Shown: piece by piece, positions 45,591 to 55,400 of the stretch
Layout: each line of letters opens with the position of its first letter
Numbering within the stretch: the stretch's first letter is position 1
Source of the DNA: Paenibacillus spongiae
GTDB taxonomy: Bacteria > Bacillota > Bacilli > Paenibacillales > Paenibacillaceae
Length of the DNA: 64,000 bases
Assembly: GCF_024734895.1 (NCBI RefSeq)
Contig: NZ_CP091430.1
Span: 1,087,001-1,151,000, forward strand
Direction: 5' to 3'
Position numbers and translations under genes: made by a program
The notes under the pieces: model-generated
Told to the model about the DNA's origin: nothing
Database searches by the model: none
Seen by the model: the letters and a program-made list of their open reading frames with translations, nothing else

Positions 45591-46523
45591 ATGGCTACAC
45601 AAACAACCGGCACAGCTGGATTAGCACCAACAATTCAAACTTATTACGATAAAAAGCTTCTGGCGCGTCTGATCGCGAATTTCGTTCATCTTCAATTCGG
45701 TCAGAAACGTCCTATTCCGAAAAATGGTGGTAAATCGATCGATTTCCGCAAAATGCAGTCACTCCCTGCAGCAACAACACCTCTTGCAGAGGGCGTTACG
45801 CCAAGCGGAAACGGCGTGACGATGATCAACATCACCGCAACCCCGAGCCAATACGGCGATTTCATCGAGTTCTCTGACGTTCTCGATATGGTCGCGATTG
45901 ATCCTATCATCGATGAATCCACTGACGTCTTAGGCGAACAATCGTCTGACACGTTGGACAAGGTTTGCCGCGACATTATCGCATCAGGCACAAGTGTTCA
46001 ATATGCAAACGGCAAGGTATCCCGCGTAACGGTCGCAGCTGGCGATAACCTGACGGTGGTCGAGATCCGTAAGGCTGTGCGGACGCTGAAACGTAACAAT
46101 GTAAAGCCGCTAGAAGGTGGGGATTACGTTGCTATTGTTGAACCGGGTACCACTTACGACCTGCAATCCGATCCAAAATGGGAACAAGCTGCTCAATACG
46201 CTGGATCGCGGCAAATTTTCTCCGGTGAGATCGGCCGTCTGTACGGCGTTCGTTTCGTTGAGACAACCAACGCGAAGAAATTCCCGGGTGCCGGCGCGGC
46301 CGCGGTTGACGTATATGCAACGATCGTACTCGGTAGAGACGCTTACGGTGTTGTCGACGTAGCCGGATCGAGCGCGGTTAAGACCATCGTCAAACCACTT
46401 GGTTCTTCCGGTACGGCCGATGCGCTGGATCAACGTTCTTCGGTAGGTTGGAAAGCTATGTTCACCGCAAAAATCATTGAACAAGCGGCTATGGTTCGTA
46501 TCGAACACACTGTATCCGGCTAA
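45591..46523 (+). CDS. Major capsid protein, N4-gp56 family
   Basis: 310 aa. N-terminal LAPTIQTYYDKKLLARLIANFVHLQFGQKRPIPKNGGKSIDFRKM is the N4-gp56 capsid signature, followed by EFSDVLDMVAIDPIIDESTDVLGEQ and a C-terminal GWKAMFTAKII. HK97-type fold is expected. SD AAGGAGATGGATAATC. This family is common in podoviruses. Confidence 0.9.
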   Translation: MATQTTGTAGLAPTIQTYYDKKLLARLIANFVHLQFGQKRPIPKNGGKSIDFRKMQSLPAATTPLAEGVTPSGNGVTMINITATPSQYGDFIEFSDVLDMVAIDPIIDESTDVLGEQSSDTLDKVCRDIIASGTSVQYANGKVSRVTVAAGDNLTVVEIRKAVRTLKRNNVKPLEGGDYVAIVEPGTTYDLQSDPKWEQAAQYAGSRQIFSGEIGRLYGVRFVETTNAKKFPGAGAAAVDVYATIVLGRDAYGVVDVAGSSAVKTIVKPLGSSGTADALDQRSSVGWKAMFTAKIIEQAAMVRIEHTVSG

Positions 46524-46527
46524 TTAA

Positions 46528-46549
46528 CGGGAGGGGTTTCCCTCCCTCA
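46528..46549 (+). terminator. Hairpin after the capsid gene
   Basis: GGGAGGG-GTTT-CCCTCCC without a T-run, just after the capsid stop; probably a processing or attenuation element that keeps capsid mRNA in excess. Confidence 0.4.
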
Positions 46550-46571
46550 ACAAACTCTAGGAGGCAATATA

Positions 46572-46850
46572 ATGGCAGAGAAAAAAGCGGCTATCACTGA
46601 AAGCGAAATGGATCAAATAACGAAAACGACGGCTGATCTGCTTCGGGAGCAACCGAAGGTTAAAATTAAGATTTACTTGGCTCCCGACGAAAGAAAGCGC
46701 CTTGAAAGTGCAAAAGAAGCCGGCAAAAAAGTGGAATGGCCGTCTGAATTTGTGAGTATCAACGGGCATAACTTCCAAATTCAAAAAGGCGTAGAAGTCG
46801 AAGTGCCGGAAACCGTCAAGGAAATCCTCGAACAAGCCGGGCTTATTTAG
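46572..46850 (+). CDS. Hypothetical structural-module protein
   Basis: 92 aa. KVKIKIYLAPDERKRLESAKEAGKKVEWPSEFVSINGHNFQIQKGVEVEVPETVKEILEQAG looks like a small capsid-associated or decoration domain. The same motif style is found downstream of capsid genes in other phages. SD TAGGAGGCAATATA. Confidence 0.6.
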   Translation: MAEKKAAITESEMDQITKTTADLLREQPKVKIKIYLAPDERKRLESAKEAGKKVEWPSEFVSINGHNFQIQKGVEVEVPETVKEILEQAGLI

Positions 46851-46882
46851 CTCGGCTTTTTTCTGTATATGGGGGTGAGAAC

Positions 46883-47437
46883 GTGCAATTGAAAGAAATC
46901 GTCTCTCAGGTGAACGGGGATGTAGAAGAAGAGTACGACGCGGCTACTATCGTCGGATGGGTGAATCGAGCTCTCGATGATCTGACGCCGATCGCCAAAA
47001 TGGAGGCTTACATCTCATATTCCATTGATAGCGCCAATAGCTACCCTTTACCGGCCGACTATCACAATGACGCCATGCTGCTGGTGAACGATTACCAGTG
47101 GAATGAGAGGCCATTATCTGACCGGAAGAGCACGGGATACCGTAAATGGGCCGGAAAGCTGTCGTTACAGGGATCTGTTCCGTCATCTGGCACAATCGAC
47201 CTTTATTTTTATCGCCGGCTCAAGCATCTCAGCACGGATAAGATGGAAGCCGAGCCGGAAATAGAGCCAGAATATCACGATTTACTCATTCATTACGCGG
47301 CCGGCATGATCCAATTCACCGAGGAAGAGTACGACAGGCCTGACGCAATGGGCAAATACAATCAACGAAAAGAAGAATACGCGGCGTATAAGATCAGTCA
47401 ATTACCGCCGTCGTTCATAAGGATGGAATACCCATGA
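46883..47437 (+). CDS. Head-tail adaptor protein (putative)
   Basis: 184 aa. LKEIVSQVNGDVEEEYDAATIVGWVNRALDDLTP at the N-terminus and a C-terminal helical hairpin (EPEYHDLLIHYAAGMIQFTEEEYDRPDAMGKY) resemble phage adaptor proteins of the P22 gp4/connector kind. Start is GTG behind GGGGTGAGAAC; ends overlapping the nozzle-like gene by 4 bp. Confidence 0.75.
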   Translation: MQLKEIVSQVNGDVEEEYDAATIVGWVNRALDDLTPIAKMEAYISYSIDSANSYPLPADYHNDAMLLVNDYQWNERPLSDRKSTGYRKWAGKLSLQGSVPSSGTIDLYFYRRLKHLSTDKMEAEPEIEPEYHDLLIHYAAGMIQFTEEEYDRPDAMGKYNQRKEEYAAYKISQLPPSFIRMEYP

Positions 47438-48993
47438 CGCAGAAAATGCCGCCCGTGACGCTGAATGATTTCTCGTATGGCCTGAATGACCGGGATGACC
47501 CTTCTTTGATACCCAACCAGGCGCTAACGGCAGTGAATAATTTCATCATTGATCGTGGTGGAATTAAACTACGTCACGGCTACGTCAAACACACCACTGC
47601 ACCGATCAGCAGCTCATTGAGGCAGATATATACCTTCTACAAGAACAACGGCTCTAACGAGCTGCTAGGCGTCTCAAACGGCCTGTTGTTTAAAGAGTCG
47701 GCCGGCGCTCTTGAACAAATCCCGTTCATCAATGCCCTGTCCTCCAGCAAAACGCAAATGCTGACGTACAAGGCGCGCGATACGCTCGATGATGTGGTAT
47801 TGGTCGCGGACGGCGGCAAGCTGAAGGTCTACAATCAGACAGATGTCAAAGAGGTTACGCCACATGTGCCGGTCGTAGACAGCGGAAATAACATCAATGA
47901 GCCGGAGGATCCGGGGTTGAATGATCTTGTGAATCTAACCAATTTCCGCTCTATCGCCATTAAACAGGACCGGATTTATGCGCTCGCTCACCCGACTGTC
48001 AAAAACCGGCTCAGCTTCTGCCATCATGACCCCCGGTTAGGGTACGCGGTTTACGATTACTGGCCGGCTACGCACTTCTATGACATGGTGAGTGAGCAAA
48101 ACGACGAAGCAATCACACTGCGGACGTTCCGGGATGCGATTATCGTCTTCAACAGGCGCACAATGTGGGCGTTTTACGGCGACGGCCGGACCGTTACAGA
48201 CTATGAGCTTAAGCGGATCAACGTTCCGAGCGGCCTGCTGGCCGAAGATTCGGTCGCCTATGTCGGAAATAACCTGTTCTATCTATCGGACACTCATGTA
48301 TACGCCCTATTCAGCACAGAAAGGGATTATATCTCAGCCGAGATTGTGAGCCGCGACATCGAAAACACCATTAAGGCGATCCCGTTAGAAGACCGTAAAC
48401 GGGCCGTAGGGGCTTTCCATGACAACAAGTATTATTTATCCTTCCCTGACGGAACGACGCTTGTACTGGACACGACGCTGCCCTCGCCTATGAATAAATA
48501 CGGTTCATGGACCGTCTTTTCCAATATCAAAGCCAATTCATTCCTTGAACGGGATGGTTACTTGCATTTCTCGTCTGATACCGGCTTTATCTTTAAGCTC
48601 GATCCGGAGGCGCTTAATGATGACGGTGCGGAAATCTCGGGAATGTTCAGGACCAAGCGGCTGGATTTCGGATTCCCTGTTCAGGTGAAGAAGTTTAAAC
48701 GGTTCTGGATCGTGGCGAAACAGTACGATTCCGAATCCTCGACGTTCGACTTCAACATAATCATTGATGATATCCGCCGCGAGATAAACAGCATCTCTAC
48801 GGACGAATCGGGCGTATGGGACGAAGGCGATTGGGACGAGGTGAATTGGGACTTCAAAGACGTCGTACAGAAGCGCCTGAGGGTTTCTGAGCGCGGCAAG
48901 ACGATACAGTTTGAAGTCACCCATGCCACACTCGATGAGCCTCTAACGGTCTTCCAGATCGTTTCCCTATTCAAACTGAAGAAAGCGAAGTGA
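47434..48993 (+). CDS. Tail hub/nozzle-like beta-propeller protein
   Basis: 519 aa. Opens with LNDFSYGLNDRDDPSLIPNQALTAVNNFIIDRGGIKLRHGY, a start characteristic of P22 gp10 / T7 gp12-like stabilisation or nozzle proteins. Repeated propeller-like blades follow (LLGVSNGLLFKES, DVVLVADGGKLKVYN, IVFNRRTMWAFYGDG, YISAEIVSRDIEN). Closes the short tail in podoviruses. Overlaps neighbours by 4 bp on each side. Confidence 0.78.
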   Translation: MTQKMPPVTLNDFSYGLNDRDDPSLIPNQALTAVNNFIIDRGGIKLRHGYVKHTTAPISSSLRQIYTFYKNNGSNELLGVSNGLLFKESAGALEQIPFINALSSSKTQMLTYKARDTLDDVVLVADGGKLKVYNQTDVKEVTPHVPVVDSGNNINEPEDPGLNDLVNLTNFRSIAIKQDRIYALAHPTVKNRLSFCHHDPRLGYAVYDYWPATHFYDMVSEQNDEAITLRTFRDAIIVFNRRTMWAFYGDGRTVTDYELKRINVPSGLLAEDSVAYVGNNLFYLSDTHVYALFSTERDYISAEIVSRDIENTIKAIPLEDRKRAVGAFHDNKYYLSFPDGTTLVLDTTLPSPMNKYGSWTVFSNIKANSFLERDGYLHFSSDTGFIFKLDPEALNDDGAEISGMFRTKRLDFGFPVQVKKFKRFWIVAKQYDSESSTFDFNIIIDDIRREINSISTDESGVWDEGDWDEVNWDFKDVVQKRLRVSERGKTIQFEVTHATLDEPLTVFQIVSLFKLKKAK

Positions 48994-49322
48994 TTCGATT
49001 GGCTCAAATATCTCGGAAATACAATTTCCAGCCCGGGCAAAAGATTCGATCGGCTCAGGTTGACGAAGAGCTTGATCAGCTCGTCACCGCGCATAACGAG
49101 CAGGACACGATATTAACGCAAAACGTCGAGCTTACGAATCTGCTTGAAACACAGGTCCAGCAGCTACAGGACGGCGTTGTTCCGGACGGAACGATATCCA
49201 ATGCCATGCTGCAGGCGGGGGCGGTCAGCTATAGCAAGCTTACGCCAGACCTGCAGGAACAGATGGACATTGCGGACGTAGCAAGCAAACTCTATCTCTA
49301 TCAAAACGCAGGAGGATGGTGA
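48990..49322 (+). CDS. Putative tail appendage adaptor
   Basis: 110 aa. Central coiled coil (QVDEELDQLVTAHNEQDTILTQNVELTNLLETQVQQLQDG) between a polar N-terminus (RKYNFQPGQKI) and a C-terminal repeat-like GTISNAMLQAGAVSYSKLTP, as in fibre or head-binding segments. GTG start, coupled to the nozzle gene. Confidence 0.6.
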   Translation: MIRLAQISRKYNFQPGQKIRSAQVDEELDQLVTAHNEQDTILTQNVELTNLLETQVQQLQDGVVPDGTISNAMLQAGAVSYSKLTPDLQEQMDIADVASKLYLYQNAGGW

Positions 49323-49325
49323 CAC

Positions 49326-49754
49326 ATGGTAAATACGAAGCCTGTTTTTCCCAAAACGCCCGTTGCTTCATGGGCGACTCTTAACAGCGCAAACACAGGT
49401 AAGGATGGCTCCGGTACAGTAGCGACAATTTTCACCGCTGGTGCCGATGGCGCTCGGGTGGATGCTATTAAGGTTCGGGCGTTAGGCGCGAATGTGGCAA
49501 CGGTGCTGCGGATCTTCATCAATAATGGATTGGTCAACAGCACGCCGGCCAATAACATTCTATTCCATGAGGTTACGTGCCCGGTAACCACGGCAAATGA
49601 AGCAGCTGCACAGAATGACACATGGCTAAATTTCAATGGGATCGATTTGCCGCAGCTTGTGCTTCCTCCAGGATACAAAATCAATGTGACGATCGGCACA
49701 GCAGTTTCAGCTGGTCTTGCTGTTTCGGCTATTGGCGGCAGTTACACCGGATAG
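49326..49754 (+). CDS. Putative virion surface or fibre protein
   Basis: 142 aa, Ala/Thr/Asn-rich and beta-structured (TVATIFTAGADGARVDAIKVRALGANVATVLRIFINNG..., PPGYKINVTIGTAVSAGLAVSAIGGSYTG), consistent with a jelly-roll decoration or tail appendage. No enzymatic motif. SD AGGAGGATGGTGACAC. Confidence 0.6.
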   Translation: MVNTKPVFPKTPVASWATLNSANTGKDGSGTVATIFTAGADGARVDAIKVRALGANVATVLRIFINNGLVNSTPANNILFHEVTCPVTTANEAAAQNDTWLNFNGIDLPQLVLPPGYKINVTIGTAVSAGLAVSAIGGSYTG

Positions 49755-49767
49755 GAGGGGATTGTGG

Positions 49768-50064
49768 ATGTCAGGATTTCCGGGAAGGAACGGTAATGAT
49801 TCGGCAGTAAAGAGCGTACAGAGGGGTATTACGGTCGCTTCTTCTACTGCTGGTACAGTCGTCGTACCCATTTCACCAGTGAAAATGAATAAGTCTGTCG
49901 TCATCCTAACCAGTTGTTTCACCTATGAAGCAGGTCAAGCAGGGTGGCATGATATATCTGTTTATTTGTCGAGTGAGAAAGAGATAACGATAAAACATCT
50001 CACAGGTGGATCTACAAATTCAATGCCGGCAGAAGTCGCATGGCAGGTCGTCGAATACTTCTGA
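49768..50064 (+). CDS. Hypothetical structural-module protein
   Basis: 98 aa from ATG 49768 (SD ATAGGAGGGGATTGTGG). Beta-rich (GITVASSTAGTVVVPISPVKMNKSVVILTSCFTYEAGQ). Probably an appendage component like its neighbour. Confidence 0.6.
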   Translation: MSGFPGRNGNDSAVKSVQRGITVASSTAGTVVVPISPVKMNKSVVILTSCFTYEAGQAGWHDISVYLSSEKEITIKHLTGGSTNSMPAEVAWQVVEYF

Positions 50065-50076
50065 GGAGGTGTATAC

Positions 50077-50397
50077 GTGAAATATGCACTAATTGATACA
50101 CAAACGGGAAGATGTATAGGAATATCCTTTCTGAATGATCTTGTCATCCGGGATGATTTAATCTTGGTCGATGGATTAGACGTCCAAATTGGGGACGTTT
50201 ATCAGAATGGACAATGGACACGACTTGACCCTGAAACACCGGAAGAGCCTGTATCTTACCTAGAACAACGCGTAGAACAACTAGAGACGGATAACGCCGC
50301 GTTAATGATGGAGTTAGCCGGGACAAACATTAAACTAACGCAAACTGAGCAGGCCCTAGCGGACCTTATGCTCATGATTGCAACAGGAGGGGTATAA
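50077..50397 (+). CDS. Hypothetical structural-module protein with C-terminal coiled coil
   Basis: 106 aa. N-terminal beta domain (YALIDTQTGRCIGISFLNDLVIRDDLILVDGLDVQIGDVYQNGQWTR) and C-terminal coiled coil (YLEQRVEQLETDNAALMMELAG...). This order (a small XkdW-like protein before an XkdX-like one) occurs in many Bacillus-type phages. GTG start behind GAGGAGGTGTATAC. Confidence 0.65.
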   Translation: MKYALIDTQTGRCIGISFLNDLVIRDDLILVDGLDVQIGDVYQNGQWTRLDPETPEEPVSYLEQRVEQLETDNAALMMELAGTNIKLTQTEQALADLMLMIATGGV

Positions 50398-50398
50398 C

Positions 50399-50551
50399 AT
50401 GCCGATTAACTGGTATCCGACGATTAAACGTTTTTACGATGCAGGGCGCTACACAAAGGCCGATGTCGCGGTTTTCGTTGTCGCTGGATGGATTACTCCA
50501 GAACAGTATCAAGAAATCACAGGTGACGTTTATACGCCGCCTGCAGCATAG
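50399..50551 (+). CDS. XkdX family protein
   Basis: 50 aa: INWYPTIKRFYDAGRYTKADVAVFVVAGWITPEQYQEITG matches the XkdX pattern (W...Y..G.Y....V..FV..G.IT..QY..ITG). SD AACAGGAGGGGTATAAC. Role unknown; it accompanies tail fibre modules. Confidence 0.85.
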   Translation: MPINWYPTIKRFYDAGRYTKADVAVFVVAGWITPEQYQEITGDVYTPPAA

Positions 50552-50562
50552 GAGGGTCGTGA

Positions 50563-51987
50563 ATGGCATCGTGGACTTCAGCAGTTAAAGGCGTTCCAGC
50601 ACCAGCAGCAAAACCGAAGCCAGAAATTCAAATGCCTAAAACGTCCAACACGTTACCGGCCATCCAAAGGGTTCAGGAACATCAGAAGAACCCGAATGCC
50701 GGTATGTCTGCAACGCAGGCTATGCCGCAATTCGTCCCTCAAGGAGCGCCTGGTATGAGCTACGATGATGCACTTGGCCGTGCGAATGCTCAACTTGATC
50801 CGTCGTTCGGACGCGCTGTAGAAGGCGTGAAGTCTCAGCAGCGTGCAGACACGCTAAACGCCGGGCAGATCGCATCAAATCGCGGTGGAGCACATTCCGG
50901 ACTTGCTGCTGATCAGATCAATAAAGTTGGGATTGCCGCGGCGAACAATATCGCTAATCTTGAGGCGAATCGCGCATCGACAGCGGCTCAGATGGCGCAG
51001 GCGATGGTTGACCGGTCAGAGGATCGTGCCGATCGGTTGCGGCAGCAGGCGTTCGCTGAGTACATGGGGCAAAATCAACTTGGATTGTCAGCTGCTGGAT
51101 TAACTGGTAATTACAATGGTCAACGGACATTAGCGGGGCAAGATTCTGATTGGGGTCGAACAATAGACGAAGCTAATCTGACAGGTGATTACAAAGGGCG
51201 GCGAACCCTAGTTGGCCAAAATGCAGATTGGGGCAGAACCGTAGATACTGCTAACCTGACAGGTGTATTCAACGGCCAACAGACACTGGCAGGTCAGGCG
51301 CAGGGCTTGGCGAACAAACAAGCAAATCTAAATGCTGCGCTCAGCGTAGGTGCCGCTACAGGGAAGGCGATAACACCTCAAGGTGATTGGAGTGGTCTAT
51401 TCCGACAAGCAGCCAACCAAAATACACCGCTGAATCTGGCCGGACAAGGGCAGCAAATGGACCAAATGCAAGTTATGGCGGGTTTAACCGGCTATCTTCC
51501 AAACGGACAGAAGACAAATGCGCTGCAGCAGCAAGAACTGCAAAATCTGTGGCAGGTGGCGGATGCGACCGGAACGATTCCGGACTCGTTGGCAGACCTT
51601 TACGGAATCCCGAGAGGATCACAGACGATGCAAGCAAAACAATTCGCCTTTAATCAATCTATACAATGGTCGCAGGAGAATCGTTTGCAGGATCAATTCG
51701 AATCAGGCGTTGATTCAGACCTGTTCAATTACATGAATAAGCAGTCCGGAGCAAATTCCAATGCCCCAACAGCAAGCAGCATTTCGCAGAATATCAACCG
51801 GTCTATCAGCGCAATGGGGAAAAACTTCAATGTCGCGTCTCCCGAAGGTCGCAAGCAAATCGAAGGCATGATTGTAACACAGACGCAAGATCCGAGGGTT
51901 GCCGTCCAGCTTTATAACATGTACGGAATACCGGTACCTAAGGAACTCCAGAACGAATACGAACAAAGTTTAAAGGTCAATCAGTAG
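50563..51987 (+). CDS. Internal virion / ejection-type protein with tandem repeats
   Basis: 474 aa, Gln/Ala/Asn-rich. Residues about 185-265 carry three copies of a ~32-aa unit: LTGNYNGQRTLAGQDSDWGR, LTGDYKGRRTLVGQNADWGR and LTGVFNGQQTLAGQ. An alanine-rich helical region precedes them. No catalytic motif. By position it resembles an ejection protein. The end of the gene contains TTTAAAG, a canonical -1 slippery heptamer, leading into the glucosaminidase frame; see the next features. Confidence 0.7.
   Translation: MASWTSAVKGVPAPAAKPKPEIQMPKTSNTLPAIQRVQEHQKNPNAGMSATQAMPQFVPQGAPGMSYDDALGRANAQLDPSFGRAVEGVKSQQRADTLNAGQIASNRGGAHSGLAADQINKVGIAAANNIANLEANRASTAAQMAQAMVDRSEDRADRLRQQAFAEYMGQNQLGLSAAGLTGNYNGQRTLAGQDSDWGRTIDEANLTGDYKGRRTLVGQNADWGRTVDTANLTGVFNGQQTLAGQAQGLANKQANLNAALSVGAATGKAITPQGDWSGLFRQAANQNTPLNLAGQGQQMDQMQVMAGLTGYLPNGQKTNALQQQELQNLWQVADATGTIPDSLADLYGIPRGSQTMQAKQFAFNQSIQWSQENRLQDQFESGVDSDLFNYMNKQSGANSNAPTASSISQNINRSISAMGKNFNVASPEGRKQIEGMIVTQTQDPRVAVQLYNMYGIPVPKELQNEYEQSLKVNQ
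51969..51975 (+). promoter_or_regulatory. Candidate -1 ribosomal frameshift site
   Basis: T-TTA-AAG in the frame of the 474-aa protein, four codons before its stop. A -1 slip reads GGT CAA TCA GTA... and runs without stop into the glucosaminidase to 52403, giving a 613-aa fusion. The site can pair with a downstream copy: TTAAAGGT (51970-51977) is complementary to ACCTTTAA (52005-52012). Confidence 0.45.
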
Positions 51988-52403
51988 GAAGGGGGAATGC
52001 CACAACCTTTAACAGCAAATCATTAGGCGGTGCCCTTCAAAATACCGGTTCGGCATTCGAAGCAGCAGGTAAAAAGTACGGCGTGGATCCGATATTACTT
52101 GCAGCGATTGCCATGCATGAGACAGGTAACGGCACATCAAGCGCAGTGAAGGGCAAAAACAACGTCGGCGGAATGATGCGAAGAAAAGGCGGTTTGATGG
52201 AGTTTGGAAGCCTTGATGAAGGAATTGACGCGATGGCAAGCAACTTAAAACGGTTGTACATCGATCAAGGACTAACAACCATCGAACAAATCCAACGTAA
52301 GTATGCTCCGGTTGGTGCGGCAAACGACCCAACTGGATTAAATAAGAATTGGGTTAATGGTGTTACGAAATTCTACAACATGCTTAAGGGGGTGAGGGGG
52401 TGA
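51987..52403 (+). CDS. Glucosaminidase/lysozyme-like domain lacking its own start codon
   Basis: The frame is open from before 51987 and encodes NSKSLGGALQNTGSAFEAAGKKYGVDPILLAAIAMHETGNGTS...GKNNVGGMMRRKGG, the fold of phage glucosaminidase or lytic transglycosylase domains with catalytic Glu in AMHETGNG. The first standard start, GTG 52083, would delete its first helix. ATG 51997, well placed behind GGAAGGGGG, is in another frame and stops after 9 codons. Expression therefore needs a frameshift, a non-standard start or correction of an indel. Peptidoglycan cutting during DNA entry is the expected role. Confidence 0.7.
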   Translation, partial: GRGNATTFNSKSLGGALQNTGSAFEAAGKKYGVDPILLAAIAMHETGNGTSSAVKGKNNVGGMMRRKGGLMEFGSLDEGIDAMASNLKRLYIDQGLTTIEQIQRKYAPVGAANDPTGLNKNWVNGVTKFYNMLKGVRG

Positions 52404-55400
52404 GTTATTTCCAAAAGCGAGCTAAAGAGTTAGGGATCGATGTTCCGGAAACTGGTAAAGTGCAGGCCGGTGAATCCTACTTTCAGCAGCGTGCTCGGGA
52501 ACTCGGGGTGGATCTCACCCCTTCCCCCCAATCACGTTCGGAACCATCTCAGTCCGGCAGCGATTTCTTCACCCAACGGCAAATGGAACTTGGCATTATC
52601 CCAAATCCGAACGCGAATCAGGTGGTTGAAGCATTCAAGGAAAACAAGCCCGTAACAGCGGTCAAGAACCTCCTTTCAAACCCAACTGTCCAACGCGTGG
52701 CCGGAGCCGTTCAAGAAGCTGGCAAAGCACAGCAATCCCGGCGCGAGCAAGAACTGATAAAACAGGGCATGCCGTCAGGGGTGGACTTGCTCCGGCAGGG
52801 ACAGCAGCAGTTACCGGAAGCAAAGCCGATGACGCGCCAAGAATGGATCCAGTCGCAGCAAGATAGGCGGAAGGAGCTTAACCCGCAGGAAGGCATTGGC
52901 GGCTGGATAACGCGTAATATTGGCGAGCCGCTGGCTTCAGGTATCGACTATATTCAAGCGTATACGCCTGGTCTCGCAGACTTCCAGCAGGGCGCAGGCA
53001 ACGCTCTTAACATTGAGACGAGCACGGCACCAAAAACAGGCGGTATCTTAGGCAAGGCCGCTGAGCTCGGCGGGAACATCGCTGGCTTAACGACTAACCC
53101 GGCAGCACTCGAACAAAGCCTTCTAACCGGTCCGTATCGGGCCGCTGAATCGCTGCTTGCCACAAGAGGCGGACAAGCGGCTCAGAGGGCTGTTTCACGC
53201 GGCATTGGAAGGATTCCAAAGGTATCCGAAGACGCGGCAAGTAAGTTGGCTGAGAGAGGCCTTACCGGGGCTGTTGCAGGCGGGATTCAGAATACTGCGA
53301 TATCTGGAGTCAGAGGTGAAACGGATGCGGGTCAACTGGCTCGCGCCGCGTTCGAAGGGGTGGCGTTGGGGGCTGCTGGTGACCTTGCGTTATCAGGCCT
53401 TGGAAATGCGGTGAAACGCGGTGTGCAGGCTGTTCGTCAGCGGCCACTCAATCACGAGATCGGATCGTTCATTAAGAAGGTTGAAACCAAGCCGGAGAAA
53501 GCAACCGGAGACTGGTATAGCGAGTTGTTTGGTAATCAGGGAATCGGCATCATAGCAGGGGCGAAAAGCGGCAAAACAATGATTGACACACACATAACGT
53601 CCCGTGCTGTAGCGCCTGGTTCGATTCTTGAAAAGGGCAAGCAAACACTGATGGACGCGGATCAAAACTTTGTCGATAAGTTCACCCCGGCGAAACTCAT
53701 TGACAAGCGGTTCTATGACGCTGCCTCCGATACTTCAAGGGCAAATAACCTTGCGAATATCGCGATTAAGGATAAGCAAATCGATTTAGAGGGCAATGTC
53801 ATTGGCGATTCTCTAGCGGACATATACGGCATGATACCGCGAGGACAGAAGCATATCGCAGACAGGTATCTTGTTTTGCGTGACTCGGTAAGCCGGATGG
53901 ACCGGAACATAAGGGTATTCGGAGATGAACCATGGTTCCCTAAGACGTCACAAGAAGCTGCGGCAGAGGTTGCCAAACTTGAAGAGAGATACCCGTGGCT
54001 AAATAAATTCGGGGAGGGATCTAACGGATTCACCCGCAACGAACAAAACCTATGGGTACGTTACGGGCTGGAGTCACAAGAGTTCGTTGATACACTGCGG
54101 CATACGAATCCTAACTATGTACCGATGTACAGGCAGCAGGATGCAATGAGTTTACGCACTAAGCTGGGGCGTGGATCATCTGGCATAGCTGCAAAGTCTG
54201 GACTAAGCGGTCAACGTGCACCGGTTAAACGGGCAGTCGGTAGCAAAAAGAAAATCATTGATCCGTTGCAAAGCAGGATTCAGCAGCAAGGGGTGACGTA
54301 CAATGCCCTCCTGCGGAATCGGGCAATGATGGATCTAGACGACATTATCCGTGCGAATCCTGATCGGTTTAAAGGCGTCATTGAACTGGAAGAGTTGAGC
54401 GAGGCTGAACTTAATGCGCTGAACAAACTGAAAGCGGATGAAGGCACGGAAGGTATTGTCGATACTTTGAACGCGGAAACTGCCGAAGCTTCGCAACGTT
54501 TAAAGAAAAAAGCAACGGGCAACGGTGAAGCGGTCACCTACATGTACAACGGTGAGCCGCGTAAAATGCGAATACAAGACGCAAACATGCTGAAAATGAT
54601 CGAGAGTCTGAGCCCGGCACAGTTGAATCCCGTCTTACAAGTCGCTGAGCATATCACAAGGCTGATAAAAGAAGCCGCCACGGGCGTTCTGGCTCCTATC
54701 CAAGGTACGTATATGTTTGGGCGTGACTTGTCCATTGCAGCGGCGCAGTCAAAGAACAAAGTGCGATTCCTTACGGACGTCGGTCATGCAATGGTTAGTC
54801 AATTTGGCGATTGGTTACCGGCTTTCGTGCCTGGGGCTAAAAATGTTGGTAATCTGGCGCGTGAGTACTACCGGGCCGGCGGTGGTTACGAACGGGCTTT
54901 GAAGGGCGATTCGCATATACGCTCAATGAGCGCGGACCTGACGAAAGACCCTATACTGTCAGGGCGAAACATGCTGAAATCCGTGAGGAAGCATAATCCA
55001 TTCCGACCGCTAAAGGGATTCAGTGATGCGCTGGAGAACATCCCGCGTATTGCTGCATTCGCCGCGCATATGCGCAAAACAAGGTGGGACCGTTCGTCTC
55101 AGAACGTGCGCAGGGCAGTCGAGGAAGCTCGGGAGGCAACGGTTAACTGGTCGAGAAGTGGATATCATACCCGCAGCGTGGAATCTGTAGCAGGGTATAC
55201 GAATGCCGCGACCCAAGGCACTTACCGGTTCATTAAACGTTGGAAAGAACAACCAGTATCAGCAGCTGCACTTGTCATGGCGAACGCCGCAGCGATGATT
55301 TACGCATACGAGAAATTCAAAAACGACCCCGACTACCAGAACCGCAGAGAGGAAACGACGTCGGTCCCTTATGCGAAAACGGCAGACGGCAAATTCAGAG

